Shown: positions 10,669 through 22,786, counted from the stretch's first letter. The stretch: 64,000 nucleotides of DNA from Sycon ciliatum (GCF_964019385.1 NC_088653.1:17519431-17583430); one strand, 5' to 3'. The notes: generated by a model from the sequence alone, not told the origin. A program made the numbers and translations.

Positions 10669-10765
10669 GTTTTCACGGCGACAGCGTGAACAAGGCGAGA
10701 GGACGCACTGTATGGGGGGAAGGCACTGTTTCCCATACAGTGCGTCCTCTGTCGCCGTGAAAAAT
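10669..10765. repeat. Hairpin around a duplicated octamer
   Basis: CACGGCGACAG...GAGGACGCACTGTATGGG faces CCCATACAGTGCGTCCTC...GTCGCCGTG with a short loop. An extra stretch in the left arm bulges out. Confidence 0.8.
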
Positions 10766-11095
10766 AGAAGGCAGCCTGCGCGTTCAGCGTTGATCATGAT
10801 CTTGATCATTGTTATTATCAAGAGGGTGTTAAGGACTCTTGTTATTATTAATATTAAATTTTGAATCGGGCAATCCCTACAGCTACAGGCCTACGGCCTT
10901 CTTACAGGGTAGATCATTCGACCCTGTGTGAATACGAAGAGCGTGACAAAACTGCAAATAAGAGGAGCAAGAGCGAATATCAGCTGGGTGATCATGCCAC
11001 CGTACTGCCTACTGCAGGGCTACTGGGCGCACATCTCCGGAAATGAACAGCACCTTGTATTTGAGGATTTCCCAAAGCCATCATAGTTACGTAGT
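10766..11095. other. No recognised gene
   Basis: AT-rich, short ATT/TTA runs, no coding or repeat call. Confidence 0.4.
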
Positions 11096-11099
11096 GTGA

Positions 11100-11275
11100 A
11101 GAAGAGGTTGGTGCGACTTCGGCGATAGTAGGGGAAGAGTGTGTTGCTCCCTACATGGGAGCTCGCGGTTTTCTCTGGATGGCAGTCGTGAGTCAGTCAA
11201 GTGAGAATTCAAGTCGGCAGGAAAACCACGAGCTCCCATGTAGGGAGCAACACACTCTTCCCCATCAATGCATCA
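11100..11275. mobile_element. Foldback MITE, family 1
   Basis: GGGGAAGAGTGTGTTGCTCC and the following 25 bases recur inverted at the right end, around a centre containing CTGGATGGCAGTCGTGAGTC. The same centre (CTGGATGGCAGTCCTGAGTC) and arm style occur at 25725-25915, so the family is dispersed. Confidence 0.75.
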
Positions 11276-11573
11276 TAGTAGTATTGTGTTTGTATTTAAA
11301 AAAAAGAAAAAGTATTTGTATTTGATAACCGCAATCAGTAATTCTTATTTCCCTTTACAGGTCTACTCTCCATATAACGTAATCTCTGGGACCACGCAAA
11401 CATTATGTTATATCGAGAGTTATGTTATGTAGAAAACCGTGTGTAAAATACAAGATGCACCTCAAAATGAAGGGTATTACAAGGCGGGTTCAATCGTGCA
11501 AACATATACACACTGTACCACCATCGACATCAGATACATGTACCATCAATGCCGCAGAATATAATGCACATAG
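11276..11573. other. No recognised gene
   Basis: Contains ATATAACGTAATCTC and GTTATATCGAGAG motifs reminiscent of pogo-like ends, but no paired element could be delimited. Confidence 0.4.
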
Positions 11574-11840
11574 GACTAAACTGGCTAGCTACGGCTACAG
11601 CTTGATTGTGCCGTGCACCTGAATCTACGTTGTATTGAGAGTGTACACGTCGGGGACTGCGCCGTAGGGTGCGTTATGCCGAGGTTTACGTTATGTAGAA
11701 CTAAACTGGCCTAAACTGCCTAGCTACAGCTACCGCTTGATCATACCGTGCACGTGAATTTATGTTGTATCGAGAGTGCGCACGTCGGGGACCGCCGTAG
11801 CGTGTGTTATGTCGAGGTTTATGTTATGTAGGATTATGTT
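11574..11840. repeat. Tandem duplication, about 130 bp
   Basis: ACTAAACTGGC...GAGGTTTACGTTATGTAGAA is followed at once by a diverged second copy ending GAGGTTTATGTTATGTAG. Both contain the GTACACGTCGGGGAC-type motif. Confidence 0.8.
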
Positions 11841-12144
11841 GTGTAGAACAAAATTTGTATGGAAGTGATGCTGTTTCGGCGCGGGATTTGGCTTTTTTAT
11901 GTACTAACGAGGTTTATGTACAAGTGAGAGTTGTTATATCGAGAGCAGACCTGTATAAGGAAAAATTGGAGGCGTATCCAATTTCGAAAGAAAAGGTGTC
12001 AGCACCGACGCAATCCACACACTCAAGTACTGTAGAACGGGTACTTTTAGCGACGTAAAAACCCTAGCGAATTTAGCGATTGACTTCTTTTCGCTAAAGT
12101 TTAAAGTCGCTAATCCGTTGAGATCTTAGTACCGTAGGGCGTAG

Positions 12145-12145
12145 T

Positions 12146-12176
<31 letters not shown>

Positions 12177-12482
12177 CAGCACTATCAGCATCACCATCAG
12201 CACCACCAGCAGGAGCAGCACTCCAGCAGCACTATCAGCAGCTGATCACCACCGTGACCACCAGCAGCACCACTGAGCACCACCAGAACTGAGAGCAGCA
12301 CCAGCAGCATCACCAGCACCACCACCAGCACCAGCACCACCACCAGCAGCAGCTGATCACCACCGTGACCAGCAGCACCACTGAGCACCACCAGAACTGA
12401 GAGCAGCACCAGCACCAGCACCAGCTCCAGCAGCACCACCAGCACCACCAGCACCACCAGCAGCACCAGCAGCAGCACCGCT
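12145..12482. repeat. CAG/CAC trinucleotide-rich tract
   Basis: Compound (CAG)n, (CAC)n and (CAT)n array. It contains a near-exact internal duplication of about 70 bp (CTGATCACCACCGTGACC at about 12241 and 12352). The long Val/Leu open frame on the minus strand is a product of the repeat. Confidence 0.9.
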
Positions 12483-13429
12483 ACCTCTACCGGAGCTATT
12501 CCCACCTGCACCTCATCGCCCTACCCTGTGACTGTCATCACCCCCAATTCCCCCCCCCCCCCCCCCATAACTCATGCCAACAACAGGACCCCTCCATTGC
12601 GTAGCCAGTGACGATGTTGTTCAGAACATAAAAAATTGTCGTGTCTCACTGACTCAGTGACTGTGTGTCCATGAGTCATGACTCATGAGACATGGGCTAC
12701 GAAAACACCGAGGGTTAGCAAGACGAAATTCGCGTTCGCATTCGCAAACAGTTCGCGAACTTTCGCATTTTTCGTTCGGAAAAGTAGTCGGAACACGAAT
12801 CGCGGATCCGTGTCAGGGCAGTCATAAATTTACCACGCTGTACTGTCTGTACACAATGTACGTCGTGACAATGTCGCCATGCAGGTGCGAATTCTGTTTG
12901 CTAATCCTTCTCCTAACGCGAATTCCGTCACTGAGTTCGACTTTCCTTGGAGAGCGAATGCGAACGAGAATTTCGTCTTGCTAATCCTCCGTAATGCTTT
13001 CGAGTGACACGCTGGGACTGGTAAAAGAACAGCTTGTGCATCAAGTTTTTTTGGGTTTGCCCCAGGGAGTAAGTCGTAGACGACGGCCCCGCTTTGCACT
13101 AGGCAGTTTGACACTGACAGCACTCTGTCTTGCACACCATCACTGCATCAGTTTGGCGTCGGTGCTGTGGAATTATCCGGGACTTTGTGAAGCGTAATTT
13201 AGAAGACAGTACTAGTATGCAGCCGGCCCTTGCCAATGCAGTGGCGCGTCTTTCCGGCATACATACAAGTACACATAGCTCGAACAAGCTGCCCAGATGA
13301 TCCGAGCACGTCACGGAGTAAATTAGAATAAATTTTTAAAATTACTACAGACCAACAAGGACAATCAAGGCTCAGTGTTTGCTGCTACTTCAAGTTAGTT
13401 AGTTTCATGCTCTCGCAATCATCATGTTG

Positions 13430-13432
<3 letters not shown>
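12483..13432. other. No recognised gene
   Basis: C-run at 12551-12565 and scattered GCGAATTCGC-like motifs between 12720 and 12970. Open frames on both strands overlap and show no domain. Confidence 0.4.
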
Positions 13433-13463
<31 letters not shown>

Positions 13464-15120
13464 TCTTTATTAGGATGACCCAGAGGCTTGTCGCCTATCA
13501 AGGGGTTCACCGCTTTGAAGGATGTACATGTACATGTACACGTATGAGCTAAAGTGAAAGTAGTGAAAAGTTGTGCAGCGTGAATGCGTTGGGGAGCACA
13601 CGGGGGGGGGGGGGGGTATGTACATGGCGTAGGCATACCGGAGAGCGAAGCACTATGTTTGCAAGTGAGTTTGTGAAGCTCATTCTTGAAAACAATAATC
13701 GATGGTTCTGCAGTTAGTCTTGGTGGGAGGCAGTTCCATAAGAGGGAGGTTTGGAAGAGAAACAACGATTTTGATGTGGTCTTTGCTTTAGGGAGAATAA
13801 TTTTGTTAGGGCGTCTCGCACTCTGCGTGATATTGAAATGGAATGAAGCTAGGCAACGTCGATACTTGAAAATAAATTTGTGCATGGTAACCAAGCTTAA
13901 AAACTGCCTGCGGTAAAGAAGGGATTCAATGTTAGCTTTTTTATTAAATTAAGATCCTGCTTGGGTGTATTAAAGTCGATTTGGATTTTGCGTTTCCTAA
14001 GGTAGGATCTTGTAAATCTGGCCTGGACTCTATCCAGCTCAGTCAAGTCGCTTGAACGAAGACGAAAGGACCACACTACGACGCTTTACTCAATCACAGG
14101 TCTAACATAGCACTTGTAGAGGAGCATCATGGCCTGCGGTGTAAGACGATGTGCCATGTGACAAAGTAGGCTTACTCTCTGCTTGAATTTGCGACTGATG
14201 TCAAGGTAGTGTTGACGGAAGTTTAGGTCTGCACTGAAGCGAACTCCCAGATGTTTGAGGATGTCAATACTGGGAAGAGGTAGACCCTCCATAGTGTAGG
14301 TGGCAGATGTTGGTGCTGGTAATGATGCTGCCGCTGGCTTATAACGGAAGCTTAAAGCAGAAGTTTTTGAGGGCGAAAACTCTCCGCCTCTTTCCTTGGC
14401 CCAGTTTTGGCATGCATGAATGTCTGCTTGGATACCAGGACTTGACAGAGAGCCTTTGTACGGCAAAATTAGAGTGACATCATCCGCAAACAAGAAGGTG
14501 TGCGAATGATGTATGGCTTCTGGTAGGTCATTAATGTAGATCACGAACAGTAGAGGAGACAGATGCGATCCCTGGGGAACACCACAGTTGGTGACTTTGG
14601 GCACTGACATGCATGACTCAATCTTCACGGCTATGCTTCGATCCTGCAAATAACTCTTAGTCCAGGCAGTGACTTTATGGTCCGAGAATTTGCTGACTTG
14701 ACGGAGGAGAGTTGAGTGGCTTACTCTGTCAAATGCCTTGCAGAAATCTAGGGAGACCAAGTCGAAGTTCAGACGCTCATCAATGTAGTCGGCCATTTGC
14801 TGAGTAAGTATAATAAGCTGGTCTGTCGCAGACTTCTCCTTCGCGTATGCGTATTGTTGACTGCATATCTTCTGTTTTATTGTTAGGTAAGCCTGGAGTT
14901 GTTTTGCTACTATTTTTTCAAAGAGTTTTGCTATACAGGGGAGGAGGGATATTGGGCGGTAGTTCGTAGGGTGAGTTGGGCAACCTTTCTCTTGTGCAGA
15001 ATGTGTGGATGGTGTGGGCGGGGTTTTTCGTTGTGATGAAGCGCACAATGCACTGTAGGCCCAGACAGATCCTGCCGGCAATGGCAATTCTTTCGGCAAA
15101 ATATTGCAGAATAAAGGGGT
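13433..15120 (-). mobile_element. LINE (Jockey/CR1-type), 5' truncated, RT largely readable
   Basis: On the minus strand a single frame (about 15040 to 14089) carries the RT domains in order: NYRPISLLPC, the LDFCKAFDRVSHSTLL motif, CGVPQGSHLSPLLF, catalytic FADD, then HLGVRFSADLNFRQH. The catalytic FADD is intact. Just after the YVRPVIE-type motif a stop and frameshift near 14080 separate the C-terminal part, which ends with LLWNCLPPRLT near 13720. The 3' end reads into AATAAAGAT(ATT)n at 13433-13475. No endonuclease remains, and the 5' side abuts a TTAA-family repeat. It is not mobile alone. Confidence 0.9.
14086..15040 (-). pseudogene. LINE reverse transcriptase fragment
   Basis: RNA-dependent DNA polymerase domain of the LINE. 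Motifs visible are NYRPISLL (domain 1), LDFCKAFDRV with its catalytic Asp, GVPQGSHLSPLLF, FADD with both catalytic Asp, and KHLGV. About 320 codons are open. The first codons of the longest open frame (from 15165) come from the adjacent repeat, not the LINE. The region before NYRPIS looks frameshifted. A stop right after VIE truncates the thumb. Such enzymes reverse-transcribe their own RNA at the chromosomal target in the nucleus. Confidence 0.88.
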
Positions 15121-15857
15121 CAGCCTGGTCGTAAAATCCCTGAAAAATCGAATTTGCAAATTCATATCGAGTGCTACATCAGTTGAAAGAGCATGAATAG
15201 CTGCAAAATCTCTGAAAATTTTGTCTCGATCTGACTAGCCGTTCAAGAGTTATGGCCGAAAATGTGCCCTTGCAAGGAAAGATTTTTTGTTGCATGCTCA
15301 GTGTCATTTGTTGGCAGCACTGTATTTGAATGTGAGCAGACCGTACGCAACTTCTCGTATCATGGAAAAGCGCGAAAGTGTGCAGAATTTTGCTCCAAGT
15401 CCAAAAAATCTTTTTAGCCACGTCACGATTGGGCTGCACGGCGGCGGGCGAACCTAGTACCTGCGAACCGCCGTGCAGCAGGACTTTTGCCAGCAATCTC
15501 GATCGTGACGTTGCAGATACTGTACGTGGCTTGATTATTATTTTTGTAGTTGACGTAACTCGTTGATTTAGTGACTTTGGCAAGTTTGAGTCGTGTCAAG
15601 AAGTCAGGTAGGATTCAGTACTAGGCAGCAGTGGAACGTGAGTGGCAGTCTTTGCCGGTTTTTGAGGGTATCCTGGATTTGGTTTGCAGCTCTTTGGAAA
15701 TGGCTTGCTGTGGATCATGGAGGTCCCAGCACTGGATGTTGTATCAAAGGTACGACCTCGTAGCACGCCCTAAACCTAAAAAAATTCAAAAATTGACTTG
15801 GGTCTGTGGGAGCCTGTGAGAGAACGCCCACTCGTGCCATTGTGGCAGATTCCAGGG
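15121..15857. repeat. Copy 1 of the TTAA-family repeat
   Basis: It shares CAGCCTGGTCGTAAAATCCC, the following 350 bp and the GAACGCCCACTCGTGCCATT segment with 16254-16314 and 19765-20131. It lacks the TTAA-proximal ends. An extra GC-rich hairpin (GCTGCACGGCGG facing CCGCCGTGCAGC, about 15431-15480) and flanking sequence are inserted in the middle relative to the second copy. Confidence 0.75.
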
Positions 15858-16253
15858 CCACGTTGAGGGGCCCTATCCCACCACCCATGGCTGCTTCTGG
15901 ACTTTTTTTAGGTTTGGATCCCGCGCACGGACAGAATGGGCAAGAAAATGTGAAAACATTGTAAATGCCTTATTTGTTTGGCTCCTGGGTGGCTCGCACA
16001 CCCTGGCCGTGACTATGCCGGAATTTTGAGTTTTTCCGGCCTGAAAAGCCTGTCAGTGAGGCGCAAGAACTTTGAAATCATGTCCAGAGGGCCGGCATAG
16101 TGGCAGGAGTGTGTGGTGCAAATTTCACTTTGCTACTCTAGCACGGCTCATGTGCCTGGGGTCCGCAGACCTGTCAAATGTCGTGCATACACCACATCTA
16201 CATTTCCTGCACTGATGTGTAGATCTACCATGCAGCCTGGTGCGTTCATTTAA
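15858..16253. other. No recognised gene
   Basis: No coding signal. CTGATGTGTAGATCTACCATGCA near 16211 resembles 60251-60275, a minor dispersed repeat. Confidence 0.4.
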
Positions 16254-16313
16254 GGTGGCAGCCTGGTCGTAAAATCCCTGAAAATCGAATTTGTAAATTC
16301 ATATCGAGTGCTA

Positions 16314-16876
<563 letters not shown>

Positions 16877-16939
<63 letters not shown>
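16877..16939. repeat. ATT microsatellite
   Basis: About 21 TTA units directly abutting the 281-bp array. Confidence 0.95.
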
Positions 16940-19440
16940 GACTGGTTTGAGGGAAAGAGACAAACGGGAAAAGTCTGAAGAAAAAATTGACTGTCACCAC
17001 CAGGACTCGAACCAGGGACCCTCGCTTGTAGCCAGCGATGCTCTAACCACTGAGCTATGGTGTAGTCGTCATCCCAGCAGAGGCCGTTCAACATTTTCTT
17101 CAGACTTCGTAACTCACACTTCCTGTGAATCCACACAGGCGGGTGGGACGCAGCCCTCACTGTAACCCACACACTTCACGTACAAACTAGCACGCGGGGA
17201 GCCCCAAGTCATAAAATATTGACTGGTTTGAGGGAAAGAGACAAACGGGAAAAGTCTGAAGAAAAAATTGACTGTCACCACCAGGACTCGAACCAGGGAC
17301 CCTCGCTTGTAGCCAGCGATGCTCTAACCACTGAGCTATGGTGTAGTCGTCATCCCAGCAGAGGCCGTTCAACATTTTCTTCAGACTTCGTAACTCACAC
17401 TTCCTGTGAATCCACACAGGCGGGTGGGACGCAGCCCTCACTGTAACCCACACACTTCACGTACAAACTAGCACGCGGGGAGCCCCAAGTCATAAAATAT
17501 TGACTGGTTTGAGGGAAAGAGACAAACGGGAAAAGTCTGAAGAAAAAATTGACTGTCACCACCAGGACTCGAACCAGGGACCCTCGCTTGTAGCCAGCGA
17601 TGCTCTAACCACTGAGCTATGGTGTAGTCGTCATCCCAGCAGAGGCCGTTCAACATTTTCTTCAGACTTCGTAACTCACACTTCCTGTGAATCCACACAG
17701 GCGGGTGGGACGCAGCCCTCACTGTAACCCACACACTTCACGTACAAACTAGCACGCGGGGAGCCCCAAGTCATAAAATATTGACTGGTTTGAGGGAAAG
17801 AGACAAACGGGAAAAGTCTGAAGAAAAAATTGACTGTCACCACCAGGACTCGAACCAGGGACCCTCGCTTGTAGCCAGCGATGCTCTAACCACTGAGCTA
17901 TGGTGTAGTCGTCATCCCAGCAGAGGCCGTTCAACATTTTCTTCAGACTTCGTAACTCACACTTCCTGTGAATCCACACAGGCGGGTGGGACGCAGCCCT
18001 CACTGTAACCCACACACTTCACGTACAAACTAGCACGCGGGGAGCCCCAAGTCATAAAATATTGACTGGTTTGAGGGAAAGAGACAAACGGGAAAAGTCT
18101 GAAGAAAAAATTGACTGTCACCACCAGGACTCGAACCAGGGACCCTCGCTTGTAGCCAGCGATGCTCTAACCACTGAGCTATGGTGTAGTCGTCATCCCA
18201 GCAGAGGCCGTTCAACATTTTCTTCAGACTTCGTAACTCACACTTCCTGTGAATCCACACAGGCGGGTGGGACGCAGCCCTCACTGTAACCCACACACTT
18301 CACGTACAAACTAGCACGCGGGGAGCCCCAAGTCATAAAATATTGACTGGTTTGAGGGAAAGAGACAAACGGGAAAAGTCTGAAGAAAAAATTGACTGTC
18401 ACCACCAGGACTCGAACCAGGGACCCTCGCTTGTAGCCAGCGATGCTCTAACCACTGAGCTATGGTGTAGTCGTCATCCCAGCAGAGGCCGTTCAACATT
18501 TTCTTCAGACTTCGTAACTCACACTTCCTGTGAATCCACACAGGCGGGTGGGACGCAGCCCTCACTGTAACCCACACACTTCACGTACAAACTAGCACGC
18601 GGGGAGCCCCAAGTCATAAAATATTGACTGGTTTGAGGGAAAGAGACAAACGGGAAAAGTCTGAAGAAAAAATTGACTGTCACCACCAGGACTCGAACCA
18701 GGGACCCTCGCTTGTAGCCAGCGATGCTCTAACCACTGAGCTATGGTGTAGTCGTCATCCCAGCAGAGGCCGTTCAACATTTTCTTCAGACTTCGTAACT
18801 CACACTTCCTGTGAATCCACACAGGCGGGTGGGACGCAGCCCTCACTGTAACCCACACACTTCACGTACAAACTAGCACGCGGGGAGCCCCAAGTCATAA
18901 AATATTGACTGGTTTGAGGGAAAGAGACAAACGGGAAAAGTCTGAAGAAAAAATTGACTGTCACCACCAGGACTCGAACCAGGGACCCTCGCTTGTAGCC
19001 AGCGATGCTCTAACCACTGAGCTATGGTGTAGTCGTCATCCCAGCAGAGGCCGTTCAACATTTTCTTCAGACTTCGTAACTCACACTTCCTGTGAATCCA
19101 CACAGGCGGGTGGGACGCAGCCCTCACTGTAACCCACACACTTCACGTACAAACTAGCACGCGGGGAGCCCCAAGTCATAAAATATTGACTGGTTTGAGG
19201 GAAAGAGACAAACGGGAAAAGTCTGAAGAAAAAATTGACTGTCACCACCAGGACTCGAACCAGGGACCCTCGCTTGTAGCCAGCGATGCTCTAACCACTG
19301 AGCTATGGTGTAGTCGTCATCCCAGCAGAGGCCGTTCAACATTTTCTTCAGACTTCGTAACTCACACTTCCTGTGAATCCACACAGGCGGGTGGGACGCA
19401 GCCCTCACTGTAACCCACACACTTCACGTACAAACTAGCA
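16938..19440 (-). repeat. 281-bp tandem array of a tRNA-derived unit, 8.9 copies
   Basis: The unit start GACTGGTTTGAGGGAAAGAG recurs at 16938, 17219, 17500, 17781, 18062, 18343, 18624, 18905 and 19186, exactly 281 bp apart. The last unit stops after 255 bp at CAAACTAGCA, then ATTATT. By eye the copies are virtually identical. Read on the minus strand, each has a tRNA-like 72-mer: D arm GCTC/GAGC, anticodon stem TCGCT/AGCGA, T-loop block GGTTCGAGTCC, and acceptor CACCA pairing TGGTG. The block supplies Pol III A and B boxes. A 53-bp piece of the same unit lies at 37509-37561. Confidence 0.95.
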
Positions 19441-19452
19441 TTATTATTATTT

Positions 19453-19720
19453 TAAACTCGGATGTTGAGCCATAAATAAATGTAGAAGAGAAAAGGACAT
19501 ATGGATACGAGTTAAGAAAAAAACCTTGAACCTTCCAAGTTGGAAGGCTGTCGGTTAGCGCTACGGACATGTGTTGAAGTTAGGTGTCAGGACGTCGAAT
19601 GTCTCAGTACTCTGTCAGTTTTGTGCCTAGTTATTGCACTTTCTGACTGTATATAGTATCATGTTACAGTGATGGAGAGTTACTCTTAACTCGTATCCAT
19701 ATGTCCTTTTCTCTTCTACA
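19453..19720. mobile_element. Foldback element, family 2
   Basis: GTAGAAGAGAAAAGGACATA and the next 15 bases at about 19483-19517 recur inverted at 19684-19719. A diverged relative, starting AACTCGGATRYTGAGCCA, lies at 45440-45700. Confidence 0.75.
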
Positions 19721-20135
19721 ATTATTATTATTAACTTTTATTTTACTAGGGTGTTTCCCACAGACATATCAGGTGAAAGAGCATGAATAGCTGCAAAAAT
19801 CTCTGAAATTGTTGTCTCTATCTGACCAGCCGTTCAAGAGTTATGGCCGAAAATGTGCCCTTGCAAGGAAAGATTTTTTTGTTGCACGCTGTCATTTGTT
19901 GGCAGCACTGTATTTGAATGTGAGCAGACCGTACGCAACTTGTCGTATCATGGAAAAGCGCGAAAGCGTGCAGAATTTTGCTCCAAGTCCAAAAAGTCCA
20001 AAAATCACGTTTTTTAGCCACGTTACCCACGTATAGGCCTGCACGAACTTTTATGTGGCTTGTGGGAGCCTGTGAAAGAACGCCCACTCGTGCCATTGTG
20101 ACAGATTCCAATTTACGACCAGGCTGCTACCTTAA

Positions 20136-20526
20136 AGGAGCGGAATTTGCCGGCAAAATCGGAGCAAAATATCGAGATGCTCGGTAAAATCGATGCCTGG
20201 TACTTGGATTTCGTTGTTTCTTACCCGTTCAGCATGATACGCTGCCCCGGACGAGATCATGTCACCGAAATATCACTGGGATTCACTGTGGAATGGTGCG
20301 GATGGACATGATTTTGGAAGAACTCAGGGACACGTGGGTTGAAACCCATGTTGAGAAGCCGACCTTGCGATTTTTATGAAACATTGTACGGGAAGTGGAT
20401 ATAATACACGTTTTTCTGGAGCAAAATGGAGCAAAATATCGATTTTCTAGTGCCAGGCTCGAAGATTTCGCAGCAACATTTTGCAGCAAAATATCGAGGC
20501 GAGTGGAGCAGAATCTACTGGTTGTA
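20136..20526. other. No recognised gene
   Basis: Contains repeated GCAAAATATCGA motifs (about 20164, 20427, 20478) but no coding signal. Confidence 0.4.
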
Positions 20527-20786
20527 TAGGGCTTGAAAGTGATGACGTCAAAAACGGTCAGGGAGTAGTAAGTTGACATCAGATTTCTATTTTGGATCCA
20601 CTAAGGTGTGACTTTGCTATTGCCTCAGTATGTGGGTGCATAGCAACCCACTCATGTCGTATGCAGGTGCACTTGAAATGTGCTTGGATCCATACAAAAA
20701 CTGGATCCAGGTGGATCCAGTTTTTGAATTTTTCAAATTGTTGCTAGGCTGTTGCTATGCTGTGACGTAGCACTTTCAAGCCCTAT
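20527..20786. mobile_element. MITE with TAGGGCTTGAAAGTG ends
   Basis: TAGGGCTTGAAAGTG at the left and its complement at the right delimit about 260 bp, with internal TGGATCCA repeats. I could not establish a target duplication. The TAGGG start suggests a hAT relation. Confidence 0.6.
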
Positions 20787-20940
20787 TGGGAGCTGGACAG
20801 GCCCACACACATTGCTCAGGGAGTACTGAAGAAGGTGCTGTATGCCTATCCTGACAGGGGACTAGACCCCGGACCCTCTTCCCCCATAGCCTCTGTTAAA
20901 GCCTGGTTCACATTCGACGCAACGCTGATGCTGCGGGACG

Positions 20941-21053
20941 TTAAGGCCGATTCATACTTCATTTCGCATGACTTTCCCGTACGCGAAGTAGTTAAGCTCA
21001 GATCAACTTTTTCGCGACGCGGTGTGTTTCCCGTACGCGAAAAAGGCATGCAG
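20941..21053. repeat. Half copy of the GATTCATACTTCAT MITE family
   Basis: TTAAGGCCGATTCATACTTC and the TTTCCCGTACGCGAA motifs match the element at 4195-4342. The right end is lost. Confidence 0.65.
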
Positions 21054-21164
21054 CAGCCGGCATGCAGCAGCCGGTGCGATGTTCAATGTCGATGCGACGA
21101 TGCTTTGCAGATTTGGCGCGAAGTTCAATGCAGGTGGGTACGTCACCATGGCAATAATAATAAT

Positions 21165-21786
21165 AATAATAATCAACGCAATAAATAGAGTAAGCTGCGC
21201 ACTCAGTACAAACACCATTAGCAAAACTTGTTTTCATGTAAATAACTAAGCTTGTTCCTATGTATCTTCTGTTGCAAACCATCTTGTTCAGAATAGTGAT
21301 TGTCGTTCTAGTTATACTGATGATTGCTTTTCTGTTTGGTCTCGTTCACGTAGTCAAAGGTATCTGCATGTATTGGAGTCTATCTACATTTTTACCAACA
21401 AGCCGATTTTGTGTAGGCAGAAAAAGAATTTGTTTACGTTGAAATTGTTTGTGAATTTAGATCAGTAGTTCTCGTTTGTGGTTACTTTCTAGTGGTGAAT
21501 TTATCGCATCTGTTGTCACCTGATATCGTTGATTGATATAATGTTTCTTTCAGCTCTCATTTTCTCGCACTAGTTAGGGTCTAAATTATTACTTGCATTG
21601 TGCGTATATATATTGAGTTTAGAGTTAGTTTTGATTTGCCAGCAATCCTCTGATGAGATGGCAACGAAAACGTTGAGGAACAAGCTTAGTTATTTACATG
21701 AAAACAAGTTTTGCTAATGGTGTTTGTACTGAGTGCGCAGCTTACTCTATTTATTGCGTTGATTACATTTTTATCTCCACGTAAGC
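21165..21786 (+). mobile_element. Penelope-like element copy I-a, heavily 5' truncated
   Basis: From left to right: about 85 bp of inverted terminal sequence (21165-21249); a fragment matching the extreme C-terminus and 3' UTR of the PLE at 22679-24265 (frame broken); then the terminal repeat 21540-21786. The terminal repeat contains a hammerhead-like motif and, 42 bp after it, the start of the conserved PLE N-terminus (VFVLSAQLTLFIALI, then LSPRKL). The copy is flanked on the right by the TTAA foldback element. It has no RT. Confidence 0.8.
21644..21679 (+). ncRNA. Hammerhead ribozyme-like motif, PLE I-a
   Basis: AATCCT, then CTGATGA, 9 nt, GAA, AACGTT, then AGGA: stem I TCCT/AGGA and the palindromic stem III are visible. 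The cleavage-site base is G (21675) instead of A, C or U, so this copy should not self-cleave. Confidence 0.6.
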
Positions 21787-21790
21787 TTAA

Positions 21791-22644
21791 AGGGGAAGTT
21801 AAGGCAAAAATTAAAATTTCACCAGTTGTAGTCTTCGGGGTGCTGAGTCGAATGGTCTTGGTCCGAGGAAGCTGAGACGCTCCCTTCCTACTTAAATCCC
21901 AATCGAACTCGCGCACTTCCACCGAAACTGGGTGACTGCGCCCTACGAGATGGGGATTTGTATGCAAAATGTCACTAAAAGCGCCATTTCGTTCTTATAA
22001 AAGCACGGATGACCGCGATTGGCCCATATGTTGTAGTCTTTGGGACGCTGAGTCGACTGGTTTTGGTCCGAAAAGGCTGCGATGCGGCGTTCCTCCTTTA
22101 TTCCCAATCGAACATGGTTGAAGAAGCGGTCACGTGCTCCTGCGTACACCAGGTCACCGTGCCTGCAGGGTACAACTTACTAGCCTGTTTGACCTTTTTT
22201 GGGTGCAGTCCTGTCACTCGAGTTGAACCCGAGTTGAACCTTGGTGTGAAAGTTGTCACCTGCTGGCGTGGTGACAAGGTGATTTGGGCACCCAGGACCA
22301 CGTGACCGCTTCTTCAACCGTGTTCGATTGGGAATAAAGGAGGAACGCTGCATCGCAGCCTTTTCGGACCAAAACCAGTCGACTCAGCATCCCAAAGACT
22401 ACAACATATGGGCCAATCGCGGTCATCCGTGCTTTTATAAGAACGAAATGGCGCTTTTAGTGACATTTTGCATACAAATCCCCATCTCGTAGGGCGCAGT
22501 CACCCAGTTTCGGTGGAAGTGCGCGAGTTCGATTGGGATTCAAGTAGGAAGGGAGCGTCTCAGCTTCCTCGGACCAAGACCATTCGACTCAGCACCCCGA
22601 AGACTACAACTGGTGAAATTTTAATTTTTGCCTTAACTTCCCCT
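21791..22644. mobile_element. TTAA foldback element with about 350-bp arms
   Basis: The left arm (about 21791-22141) and right arm (about 22291-22644) are reverse complements with few differences, starting AGGGGAAGTTAAGGC. The loop is about 150 bp and itself GTCACC/GGTGAC-rich. TTAA flanks both ends (21787-21790, 22645-22648). Each arm contains two internally repeated blocks with GACTCAGC/GTTGTAGTCTT. No protein is encoded; the open frames in the arms are mirror images. Confidence 0.9.
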
Positions 22645-22786
22645 TTAATAATAATAATAATAATAATAATAATTAAAAAGCTTCCGTGGAGATAAAAATG
22701 TAATCAACGCAATAAATAGAGTAAGCTGCGCACTCAGTACAAACACCACAAGCAAAACTTGTTTTCATGTAAATAAAGAAGCTTGT

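Noticed and set aside
12197..12511. Val/Leu-rich minus-strand open frame resembling membrane helices
   Set aside because: Encoded entirely by CAG/CAC/CAT trinucleotide repeats.
17187..19420. Eight identical 88-codon minus and 75-codon plus open frames
   Set aside because: They are frames across the tRNA-derived 281-bp unit; peptides such as RVPGSSPGG are typical of SINE translations.
16938..19440. CRISPR-like regular array
   Set aside because: The period is a single 281-bp tandem unit with no spacers of unique sequence; eukaryotic context.
21791..22644. LTR retrotransposon with inverted ends
   Set aside because: The arms are inverted, not direct, with TTAA borders and no primer site or coding region.
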